Source of the DNA: Bacteroidota bacterium
GTDB lineage: Bacteria; Bacteroidota; Bacteroidia; UBA4408
DNA: 64,000 nucleotides
Reading direction: 5' to 3'
NCBI GenBank assembly: GCA_963169745.1
Contig: CAUJCU010000023.1
Location: forward strand, 38,184-102,183
A program made the position numbers and the translations under genes. A model generated the notes under the pieces. That model saw nothing but the letters and a program-made list of their open reading frames with translations, was not told where the DNA came from and searched no databases. Shown here piece by piece: positions 53,550-63,600 of the stretch (positions are counted from its first letter, which is position 1; each line of letters begins with the position of its first letter).

Positions 53550-56500
53550 TTATTTATTAATTATCATCTTTTTATAATGCTTCCTGTTATTCTCGGTCAG
53601 TTGTACCATATAAACTCCTTGCTCTAGATGCGGAACATCTACTTTTATATGATTTTTTCCGGAAGCAATACGGCTATTCCAAACCGATGTTCCCATTATG
53701 GTGAAAATATCAATTTCAACACTGCTGCTAAAGTCATTTTGCAGTTCAATCATAAAATTACCGCTATTCGGATTCGGAATAATATCAAAGGCTTTAAGGG
53801 TTTTAGGAGTCTCTGTTTTCGCAGCATTTATGATAATACCATCTCTACGTGGTTTATTCGAATTACTTTTAATGCTGGCTCGGGCTGTATCGCAAGCTGC
53901 GCTCAGAGGAACCGTAATCCAGTATGCTAAAACTGTATCGGGAGCAGTATTAACATCGGTATAGTTAAACACATTGCTCGATACATTATCAAATATCAGG
54001 TCCGGATTGGCTGTAGTTTCTTTATGCAACTCAAACACACCAAATGGCAGTCCGCCATAAGCATTCCAGGTTAAATCAAAAGTAGCACCGTTATTGGAAG
54101 TGTTTACTTTAAGATTAATTGTAGTGTGAAAAGAATTTGGAATTGAGGTTCCGCCACAAACATCCTTTAATGCTAAACCATAGGTGTAATAGTGAGCTGC
54201 CGGATTAACCATATCATTAATGTTTCCCCAGGTTTGTAAACTAATGGTGTCTAAGTCTTCGTAAGAATAATAAGTGGCTGTAGGATCATACGGGATAGTA
54301 GCAATAGTATCAAAACCAAACTGAATATCTGATTTTCGTAGTAACATAAAACTTTCTAACTGTGCTGAGGTAACCGGATTTGTCCAGTAAATAAAATTTT
54401 GCTGGGTAGGCAAATCTACACTCACAAAACATACAGAACTTGGATCAGGACCAAAATTTGCAATTGGAATATTGGCAGAATTAGTACAGCCATTATTATC
54501 ACTTACTATAACATTGTAAAAACCCGTTTGGTTAATGGTTATTGTTTGTTGTGTACTAATTATTGCTGGGTCAATTAAACGCTGCCAGGCATAAGAGGCG
54601 TATCCGCTGCTGGCTTGTAAAGTAGCAGTATTATTAGGGGTACATGGATCAAAGGGGTCTATAATTGTTATTATAGGTACTGCAGGAGGCTGATTAAAAA
54701 CAACCTGTACGTTATTAGACATACTAACACAATTGTTTGCTGTGTCAGTAACCAACACACTATAATAGCCGGAATAGCTTAGCTGGGTACCGTTATAAAA
54801 ACAGTTATAACTGAACGTGTTGGCTCCTCCGATAACGGTTCCATTAAAATACCATTGATAGGTTGCCCCGGGAATTTCATTCGTTGTTAGCAACACTGGA
54901 GAGCCGGAACAACCCACTATAGGGCCGGTTTGATTAATGAAAGCCGGATTGTTACAATTGTTTCCAGAAATATTGATACTAAAAGAAGCAGGAATAGAAT
55001 CTATACATCCGGTAACTATATCTTGAGCTACGAGTATCACGTTATAAATTCCGTTATTGTAGTATGTATGCGAAAAATCTTGTGCGTTATTAAACTGGGT
55101 TATTCCATCACCAAAAATCCAAGTAAAATTATACTGTCCTAAAACCGCATAAGGGTTGTTAAAGGTAACTACATAAGGTGGTGATTGGTTAAAAGTTACT
55201 GGGGCGGCTGTAAAACTAATTCCAAAGGAAACAGGATTGTAAAATACTGAAACCGTATCACTGGCATTACAAATTCCATCACTTACTAAAACAGTGTAAG
55301 TTGTATTCACTCCCGGTGCTGCAACAGGATTAGCAACTGTGGTACTGTTTAAGCCTAAGGCCGGTTGCCACACATAATTTAAGGTAGCCCCTCCAGAATA
55401 ATTAACAGAAGCATTGAGCTGAGCTGTATTTCCGCATGAAATAGTTTGATTAAACCCCGCATCAACCGTTAAATTAACTACCGCTATACTTTTTGTGGCC
55501 GAATTGGTGCAACTATTGCTGTCCGTATAGGTATAAGTAATAGGGAAATTTCCTGAGCCACTTATTGCTGGGTCAAATTGGCTACCCCCAACAACTCCGG
55601 TACCTGAGAAAGTTCCCCCTAAGGGCAATCCTCCTCCCAAGTTAAAAATTTGTGTTCCGTTACAAACCGTGTTAATAGAGTCTAACGTAACTTGTGGTAA
55701 AGCATAAACAGCAATTATGGTACTAGCTGAAGCACTACAATTATGACTATCGGTATAGGTATAAGTTATTTGCTGGCTACCTACTCCTGCTGTGGCAGGT
55801 GAAAAAATGTTTCCGTTAACTCCATTTCCACTATAAATACCTCCTGCCGGGGAACCTCCGGTTAATGTTAGCGGAGTACCATTAATACAATTTGAAGTAT
55901 CTGCCGTAAGGCTTACAACTGGCAAGCTGTTTACCGTTACCATTATTGTATCATAGCCAATACAGCCATTAGAAAAAGTTACCGTATAAATTACCTCATG
56001 GTTTCCTGGTCCTGCAAGAGTTGGATCAAAAGTATTGCCTACAACACCAACACCACTGTATATGCCACCTATTGGTGAACTTGAAAAAGTAACCGGAGAA
56101 CTGTTTGTGCATAATTCAGGCAATAACTGTACAACCGGGGAAGTGCCGTTGGTTACATTCATATTGTGCGTAATGGAAGCTGTACAACCATTTGCATCAG
56201 TATAAGTATAAGTAATCAAGAAAGTACCTATCCCGGATATCTGTGGGTCAAATAGGTTTCCGCTTACTCCAAGCCCTGAAAAAACACCTCCCGCAGGGGT
56301 TCCTGTTAAAGGAACAGTTCCACCATCAACACAAACTGATCCTGGTAAAGTTACAGAAACAGTTGGAGCCGGCATTAAGGTAATATTTTGTGTTGCGGAT
56401 GCCGAACAACCATTGGAATTGGTATAGGTATAAGTAACAGTTGTACTAGTTCCGGATAATAATGAAGGATAAAGTAAACTATCGTTAAAGACACCTGGAC

Positions 56501-57644
56501 CAGAATAGATGCCTCCTTGTGGAGTGCCTCCATCAAGTACTACATAGCCTGCTCCCGAGCAATATGATGCCATTGGTGGAATGCTAACAAGTGGAAGAGG
56601 ATTTACTGTAATGTTATCAACAGAAGTTGTGGTACAACCTGATATCGGATCGGTATAACTGTAAGTTACATTAAGCACCCCTGCAGTTGAAGGTGTAATA
56701 CTGCCTGCATTAGGTTGCCCATCCACTAAAAGAGTCCCGCCTGAGGGAGAAAAAAACAAATTTACCAACTGACCTATACATACATTTTGGGGCAAATTGG
56801 AAGAGACAACCGGTGGTTGATTGACAAAAATATATTGTGATGCAGAAGCCGAACAACCATTAGCATCGGTATAGGAATATACTATTTGATGGTTTCCTGG
56901 CCCTACTGCAGCCGGATCTAATTGGACGCTGGCCTGCCCATCTATTGTATAAGTTCCCCCTATGGGCAAACCACCACTTAATGGGAATGGAGCATCATTA
57001 GAGCATACTGAAGTAAAAGGACTTAAGGATACAGCAGGCAATGCATAAACACTAATATTAGCTGAAGTACTGGCACTGCACCCATTGGGTGCTATATAAG
57101 TATATGTTAAAGGAAAGGTTCCCGGTCCTGCAAGGTTAGCATAAAAAGTATTGCCAAAAACACCCTGACCAGTATATACATCAGTTCCTCCGGCCGGCAT
57201 TCCTGTTCCTCCGGTTAAGGCCACAGCCGCACCACCAAGACATACATCAGCCGGAGGGATAAAGCTGACAGTAGGAACTGCTTTGATTTCTATATCGCTT
57301 CCGTTGTTGGTTCCAATTACTGCCGGATTATCACCAACTACACGAATGCGATAAGCACTACCTGGAGTTGTTCCCATTGGAATTACTGCGCTGATGTTAC
57401 CTGAAGCATTGGTTGTCAGTGTACCGATAGCAACGGGAGTACTGAAACTTCCGGAATTATCACTCAATTGGGCAGTAAATGTATTTCCGCTATTAAATAA
57501 ATTACTAACACTGTATGAAATTGTGAGACTGCCTCCTTCACAGAAATTATTACTGTTTAAGGGTAAGGTGCTTATGCTTTGTGCCTGTGTTTGACTCCAA
57601 GTCAAACCAATAAATGCAAGGCCTAAAAGGGCTAATTTGTTCAT
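53550..57644 (-). CDS. Giant modular secreted adhesin-like protein with T9SS sorting domain (1364 aa)
   Basis: Signal peptide (LALLGLAFIGLTWSQTQAQ); an N-terminal beta domain (about 22-122); then eight consecutive modules of about 75 residues (about 123-720), each with an early Cys, a GGxYSGxGV-type turn, an ITYTYTDxNGC strand and a closing I-x-V strand. These are followed by an Ig-like domain (DAGFNQTISCGN), a PKD domain (FTWIFGDGITQF), two more Ig-like domains, an fn3-like region and a T9SS type A sorting domain (IPNPNSGNFMIEL to KKMIINK). This architecture fits a surface adhesin or filament-like stalk protein; the ligand is unknown. It is a paralogue of the next gene upstream, 23 bases away and likely co-transcribed, and ends at a strong terminator. 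Confidence 0.88.
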   Translation of the reverse strand: MNKLALLGLAFIGLTWSQTQAQSISTLPLNSNNFCEGGSLTISYSVSNLFNSGNTFTAQLSDNSGSFSTPVAIGTLTTNASGNISAVIPMGTTPGSAYRIRVVGDNPAVIGTNNGSDIEIKAVPTVSFIPPADVCLGGAAVALTGGTGMPAGGTDVYTGQGVFGNTFYANLAGPGTFPLTYTYIAPNGCSASTSANISVYALPAVSLSPFTSVCSNDAPFPLSGGLPIGGTYTIDGQASVQLDPAAVGPGNHQIVYSYTDANGCSASASQYIFVNQPPVVSSNLPQNVCIGQLVNLFFSPSGGTLLVDGQPNAGSITPSTAGVLNVTYSYTDPISGCTTTSVDNITVNPLPLVSIPPMASYCSGAGYVVLDGGTPQGGIYSGPGVFNDSLLYPSLLSGTSTTVTYTYTNSNGCSASATQNITLMPAPTVSVTLPGSVCVDGGTVPLTGTPAGGVFSGLGVSGNLFDPQISGIGTFLITYTYTDANGCTASITHNMNVTNGTSPVVQLLPELCTNSSPVTFSSSPIGGIYSGVGVVGNTFDPTLAGPGNHEVIYTVTFSNGCIGYDTIMVTVNSLPVVSLTADTSNCINGTPLTLTGGSPAGGIYSGNGVNGNIFSPATAGVGSQQITYTYTDSHNCSASASTIIAVYALPQVTLDSINTVCNGTQIFNLGGGLPLGGTFSGTGVVGGSQFDPAISGSGNFPITYTYTDSNSCTNSATKSIAVVNLTVDAGFNQTISCGNTAQLNASVNYSGGATLNYVWQPALGLNSTTVANPVAAPGVNTTYTVLVSDGICNASDTVSVFYNPVSFGISFTAAPVTFNQSPPYVVTFNNPYAVLGQYNFTWIFGDGITQFNNAQDFSHTYYNNGIYNVILVAQDIVTGCIDSIPASFSINISGNNCNNPAFINQTGPIVGCSGSPVLLTTNEIPGATYQWYFNGTVIGGANTFSYNCFYNGTQLSYSGYYSVLVTDTANNCVSMSNNVQVVFNQPPAVPIITIIDPFDPCTPNNTATLQASSGYASYAWQRLIDPAIISTQQTITINQTGFYNVIVSDNNGCTNSANIPIANFGPDPSSVCFVSVDLPTQQNFIYWTNPVTSAQLESFMLLRKSDIQFGFDTIATIPYDPTATYYSYEDLDTISLQTWGNINDMVNPAAHYYTYGLALKDVCGGTSIPNSFHTTINLKVNTSNNGATFDLTWNAYGGLPFGVFELHKETTANPDLIFDNVSSNVFNYTDVNTAPDTVLAYWITVPLSAACDTARASIKSNSNKPRRDGIIINAAKTETPKTLKAFDIIPNPNSGNFMIELQNDFSSSVEIDIFTIMGTSVWNSRIASGKNHIKVDVPHLEQGVYMVQLTENNRKHYKKMIINK
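55480..57280 (-). repeat. Eight-module array of ~75-aa GGxYSGxGV repeats in the 1364-aa protein
   Basis: Boundaries approximate. Eight modules read by eye, each carrying one Cys near the start and one in the NGC-type motif. DNA copies are clearly diverged, unlike the right-edge tandem repeat. Confidence 0.8.
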
Positions 57645-57667
57645 GTGTATGGTGCAAAAATTATTGA

Positions 57668-60600
57668 CTATTTATTAATAATTATTTTTTTATTGGTTAC
57701 CTGATGTTCTCCGGTAATCCTAAGTTGGTAAATGCCTTGTGCTAAGTAATTGAGAGGCAAATTAAGAATGATTTTTCCTTGGAGTTTTTCAATTTGCTTG
57801 CTCCAAACGGATGCTCCTAACTGATTAAATAGGCTTAAACTAATGTCGTCTGTAATCTGTGTTTCTAAAACAATATTAAACTCACCATTATTAGGATTTG
57901 GATAAACCTTTACATCTAATTTCTGATTGTTTTCAGATAAACTCAAGGCATTGCCAAAACTTATAGTATTTGAAATAGATTGTTGATAAGTATTACTGTC
58001 TGTACTGCATAAATGGGACATATTGGCTCTAACCTGATAAAACACATATCCTGATGGATAAGCCGGTGGTGCCATATCTTTTATGGAGTAAATATTCGAG
58101 TTTCCACTGAAGGAATAAGCGTTGCCCATAGATGTCATATTTAGAGCAGAAGATCCTCGGTATAAGGTATAAGTCAAAGAATCAACCCCTACATACTTCG
58201 TAAAGAAAATCTCTAAACTGTCAGTACCCGTACCTAAAGGAGTTGCCCATGCTTTTAGTGTAGCATGTATATCTCCTTGAGTAGTTATATTACCACAAGT
58301 ATCTTTTATAGCTAAACGATAACGGTTATTATTTACATCCGGTGAAGAGTTATAATCTATATACTCACTGTTTGCTGTATAGGCCACCCGGTCTATTTCC
58401 TGATAGGCACCTGCCAATGAGGTTTCCCGATAAACTATAAAGGAGTCAATAGAGGTGGTTATCGGTTTTTCCCAAACAATTCTGTTTTTATTCAAATTAG
58501 TATCAACAGTAGCCAAACAAATATACTGAGGAAGCATATTGCTGCCATTAATTGCGAAATCTGCCGATTGAGCAAAACAACCCAAAGCATCATAACCCCT
58601 TACCCAATAATAACCAGAGGTATTAATTGAAATACTGTCTTGCGTAGCTCCGTTGGACCACAAATAGGAATCATACCCACTACTTGCCGTAAGGGTCATA
58701 GTACCACCTCCGCAGAAATTATTAGAGCCACTACTTGTAATAGCTGGAATTGGCGGAGTTGGAAGTATTGTAATATAAGCCGGAGCAGAAAGGTTAATAC
58801 AATTATTGCTTTCTACAGCTACTGTATAATAACCACTCACTGCAGGTGTAAAAATACTATCAGCAGCACTCTGTAAAGGCACTCCATTAAAATACCATTG
58901 GTAGCTATAGCCAATCCCCGTGTTACAACTTAAAGTTAAGTTATCACTGGCACAAGCAGTAATATTAAAATTACTGTTATTGGCTATTAATACCCCATCT
59001 ACATAGATATTGGCACTGTCATTACAAAATACACCATTAACACAGGTAACCAAGTTAGACATAACTAAGCTATCGGTACATCCACTACCTAATGCAGTAG
59101 CAATTAATGTTACACTATATACCCCATTGGCTGTGTAATTATGATAGATTGGCTGAAAGCCATTGTAAGTATGACCATCTCCAAAATCCCAAGTAAAGGA
59201 ATAATTGGCAGCATTAGCAGTGTTGTTGCTAAATAAAGCGATAAAAGGAGCCTGGTCAAGATAAGGAGTGCTCGTGTTTGCCGATAAATTAAAATTAGGT
59301 TGGTTCACAACAACTTGCACGGTATCCGAAGCAGAACATCCACCGTCACTAACAGTAAATATATAATCAGTAGTTGCAGCCGGTTGGGCTACCGTAGAAG
59401 CAGCAGTAGGATTACTTAAACCAGTAAGCGGACTCCAGGAATAGCTCAGAGTACCGGTACCAGAATAATTACTTTGTCCGTCTAAGATAGCTGAACTCGT
59501 ACACGAAATACTCTGGTCAAATCCTGCATTAGCCTGTAAAGTATATAAAGTGTAATTTAGAGAAAGCGAATCTGTACAACCAATACTATCTGTATAGGTA
59601 TAACCCATAGTTTGTACTCCTGAAAGAAGTAATGATGGGTCTAAGATACCGTTACTTATGCCCATTCCGTAGTAGTCGCCTCCAAGTGGAAGACCATTGT
59701 TTAATGTAAAACTGCCTGAGCCTGAACAAATATTCCCTAAAGGACTTAAAGTGACTATTGGTAAAGCATGAACTTCTATATCAGCTAAGGCACTTCCCGT
59801 ACAACCATTACTGTCCGTAAACAAGTAGTTTACTGAATAGGTACCCGCACCACTGCTGTTACTGTCAAAATATCCGTTATTCACAAAAGATCCAGAATAG
59901 ACTCCTCCAACAGGCAAGCCATTTGTTAATGCTATTAACCCGCTTTGTGAACAAACAGCCGTATAAGGTGTTTGAGTTACCACCGGAGAAGAATTAACTG
60001 TAATATTCTGTATTACAGTATCTGCACACTGGTTATTATCGGTGTAGATATATTGGATTGCGAATGAACCATTTCCTGAAAGTCCCGGGTCAAAAATGCC
60101 ATTGCTTACACCTATACCACTATAAATACCTCCTGAAGGTTGTGCAAAGTTTAAATTTAATGGTGTAGCATTGCTACAAATTGGATTAGGAACGACCGAA
60201 TTTATTTGTGGTGCCGCATTAACCGTAATTGTTTGTACTCCAGTTGCTATACAAGCATTGCTGTCGCTTACTTCATAACTAATGTTGTGAATACCTGCTC
60301 CGGCTGTAGCAGGGTCAAAAATAGACCCTATAACACCGGTTCCGCTATATGTGCCCCCGGCAGGAGTGGCATTGTTTAGAACAAAGGCTTCACTATTACT
60401 GCAAAAGGCTGAAAGCGGACTAAACGTAACTGCTTGTGAAGCGATTACTGATATAGAGGCAACTGCACTGCTGTTACAACCATTCACATCCGTATAATTA
60501 TAGGTAATAGTATTATTCGCATTGGCTAGGTTCGGATAGAACACTCCCCCGATAACGCCCGAGCCACTATAGGTGCCTCCTAATGGCAAGCCTCCGTTAA

Positions 60601-63600
60601 GTACTATCGGATCTGCAGAAGCACAAATTGTAGCGATAGAAGTTATGGTAACGGTTGGAGCTGCATGAATTTCAAAATTAGTGGAAATACTATTACCACA
60701 CCCGTTTGCAGGGGTAAAGCTATACGTTAATAAATGAGTACCTATACTTAGTAAGGCCGGGTTAATTTCGGTAGCAGGAAAGCCATCAATAGTATAATTG
60801 CCTCCAACTGGAAAGCCTTGATTCAATGGTACGCTGGCTTGGTTTGCACATATAGGTAAAATAGGTAATAAAGAAAGTTGCATAAGCGAATTGACCGTAA
60901 TCGAAAATGAAAAATCAGACTGACAGCCATTGCTTTCATCGTAATGATAGTTTATATCATGTATGCCTTCTCCAGCAATAGCCGGATTAAAACTGTTTCC
61001 TGAAACACCATTACCACTAAAGACTCCACCGGCTGGTGTCCCATTTAAAGAAACCGGAGCATCATTTACACATAATATACTCTGAGCTGCAGTTGCAGTA
61101 ATTATTGGTGAAGCCAAGACAGTAAAGTTTTCAGATGCATTGGAACTGCACCCATTTACATCGACATATACATAATCTAAGGCATACACTCCAGCTGGGA
61201 TAAGGCTTGGATAGAAAATATTATTAATCACACCCGGCCCCACATAGCTTCCACCCAAAGGAAGTCCACCACTAAGAACAATGGAAGCTGCGTTATCACA
61301 GGCTGTGGTAGCGGGTAAATTCAAACTTACAGGAATAGGTATATTAACTTCTAATAATACCGGATCTGATGTTTGACTACATCCATTACCATCGGTATAG
61401 GTTACGGTATAAGAACCTGCGGTAGATACTTGAATGGATTGGCTTGTAGCTCCTGAACTCCATGTGTTTCCATTAGGCTCATTTGACGAAAGCATCACTG
61501 AGCTTCCATTACAAATAACCAATGAGCCAAACGCTGTTATAACCGGCTGTGCCGGCAAGGCATATACTGTAACGGTTATAGGTAAAGAGATTGATGAGCA
61601 TCCATTACCATCGGTATAGCTTACATCAATGGTGTGAACGCCTACTGTGTTTACGGTTATACTGCTGCTGGTTGCTCCGGTACTCCATAAGTTGTTATTG
61701 GCATAGCTCGAGGTTAAATTAACCGTATTGCCATCGCAGAATGTTGTTGCTGCATCGGGTGTAATTATCGGCTGTGCCGGTAAGGCGTTTACTGTAACAG
61801 TTACAGAATCAGTATTCATACAGCCGTTGCCATCTGTTACCTCAACAATATATGTTCGTGTGCTATCTGCTGTAAAGCTTACAGAAGCTGTATTTCCTAA
61901 ACTATTGCTCCAAATATAATTAAGCCCTCCGGTTGCAACAAGGGTTACCATTGTGTTTTCACAAACGGTAATATCTGATCCAGCATCAGCTACTGCAGCA
62001 GGGGTTCCATTAACAAATATAACTTCATTATATACGCATCCGTAAACATCCTTAACATGAATCGTATCATTTCCTATACTTAGTCCTGTAAATATTGGGT
62101 TAGAAGAATAAGTTCCTGAATTGATAGCGTACTCGAAAGGTGGTGTTCCTCCGGTAGTAGATACTATTTCAATACTACCATTTGCTGTTCCACAGGACTC
62201 AGGTGTAATTATTTTGCCTATAGATGTAACGCCTCCTACATTAGAAATAGTGGCACTTCCATTATAAGTACATCCAAAATAATCCATTACAGCATAAGCA
62301 TAAATTCCATTATTTAATCCTGTATAAAAGGTTTGTGAACTAAAAGCAGAACCATTAAAACTATAGGTATAAGGTGGTTGTCCTCCCGTAATAGAGTTAA
62401 ACGTAAATGAACCATTTAGCTCTGCACATGTTTCATCTTGAACCGAAAAATTCACTCCAGTAATAGATTGTTGATTTCCTACATTTACAATATTACTAAC
62501 AGTACATCCATAAACATCTTCAACCATTATTTGGTATGATCCTGAAGCTAAGTTTGAAAACAAAGAATCAGTAATGTTAATATTTCCATCTATATAATAG
62601 TTAAAAGGTGAAACACCTCCAAGTATGCTGTCAATTCCTATACTTCCATCACTCATACCGCATGTTGCATCAATTACAGTATAGTTAAAGTTACTTAGAA
62701 CCGGACTTCCAGAAATGCTAAACCCTTCAGAGTAAATACAGCCAGAGGCATCCTTTACATAAATAGTATAGGTTCCTTCTGCTAAATTCAAAAAAGAAGG
62801 AGATGCGTAATAATTGCTTCCATCTATACTGTATGTGTAAGGAGAAAGCCCTCCAGTAACGCCCGTTACCGTGTAAGTTCCATTATTATATCCACAACTT
62901 GCTCCGGTTAAACTCAGTGAGATAGAAATAAGTCCTGATATATTTCCTAAAGTAACATTTTTAGTAAATGAGCAATTATTAATATCGCTAACCGTAATAT
63001 TATATGGAAGCCCGCCTTCAAGTCCTGTAAAAACAGAATCAAATGTTAAAGGTGAGCCATTTATCGCATACATGTATGATGGGGTTCCTCCAATTACAGC
63101 ATCAACTTCAATGGTTCCATTATCATTTCCGCATGTTGCACTGTTTAATAGTGTTGAAAAATCAGAAATAACAGGGTTTACAATGATATAGTTGTTTTTT
63201 GTTTGAGTGTCTGAAATGCCATCGCTAATGGTTAAACTTACTGTTTTTGAACCGGAACTTGTATAACTTACTGTATGAGGTCCTGCTCCTGTAGCCGTTG
63301 CAGGGCTTGCTCCGGAACCAAAATTCCAACTATATGTAGTATTGACTGTAGTTCCGGTAGATAAATCTGTAAAAACAATACTTTGTCCCTGGCAAACTAC
63401 TGTGGTATCAGCCACAAAGTCGGCAGTAAAACTGCATCCCTGTAAGCTAACTGCAAAAATATCGGTATTACTCGTGCATCCTGAAACATTGGTCTCGGTT
63501 ACTGTAATGACCCCGCTTTGATTCCCAAAATTTACATTAAGAATATTATTGTCTGGGCCTATATCTCCCGAAATTACTGTAGCTCCTGTTGGTACTGTCC

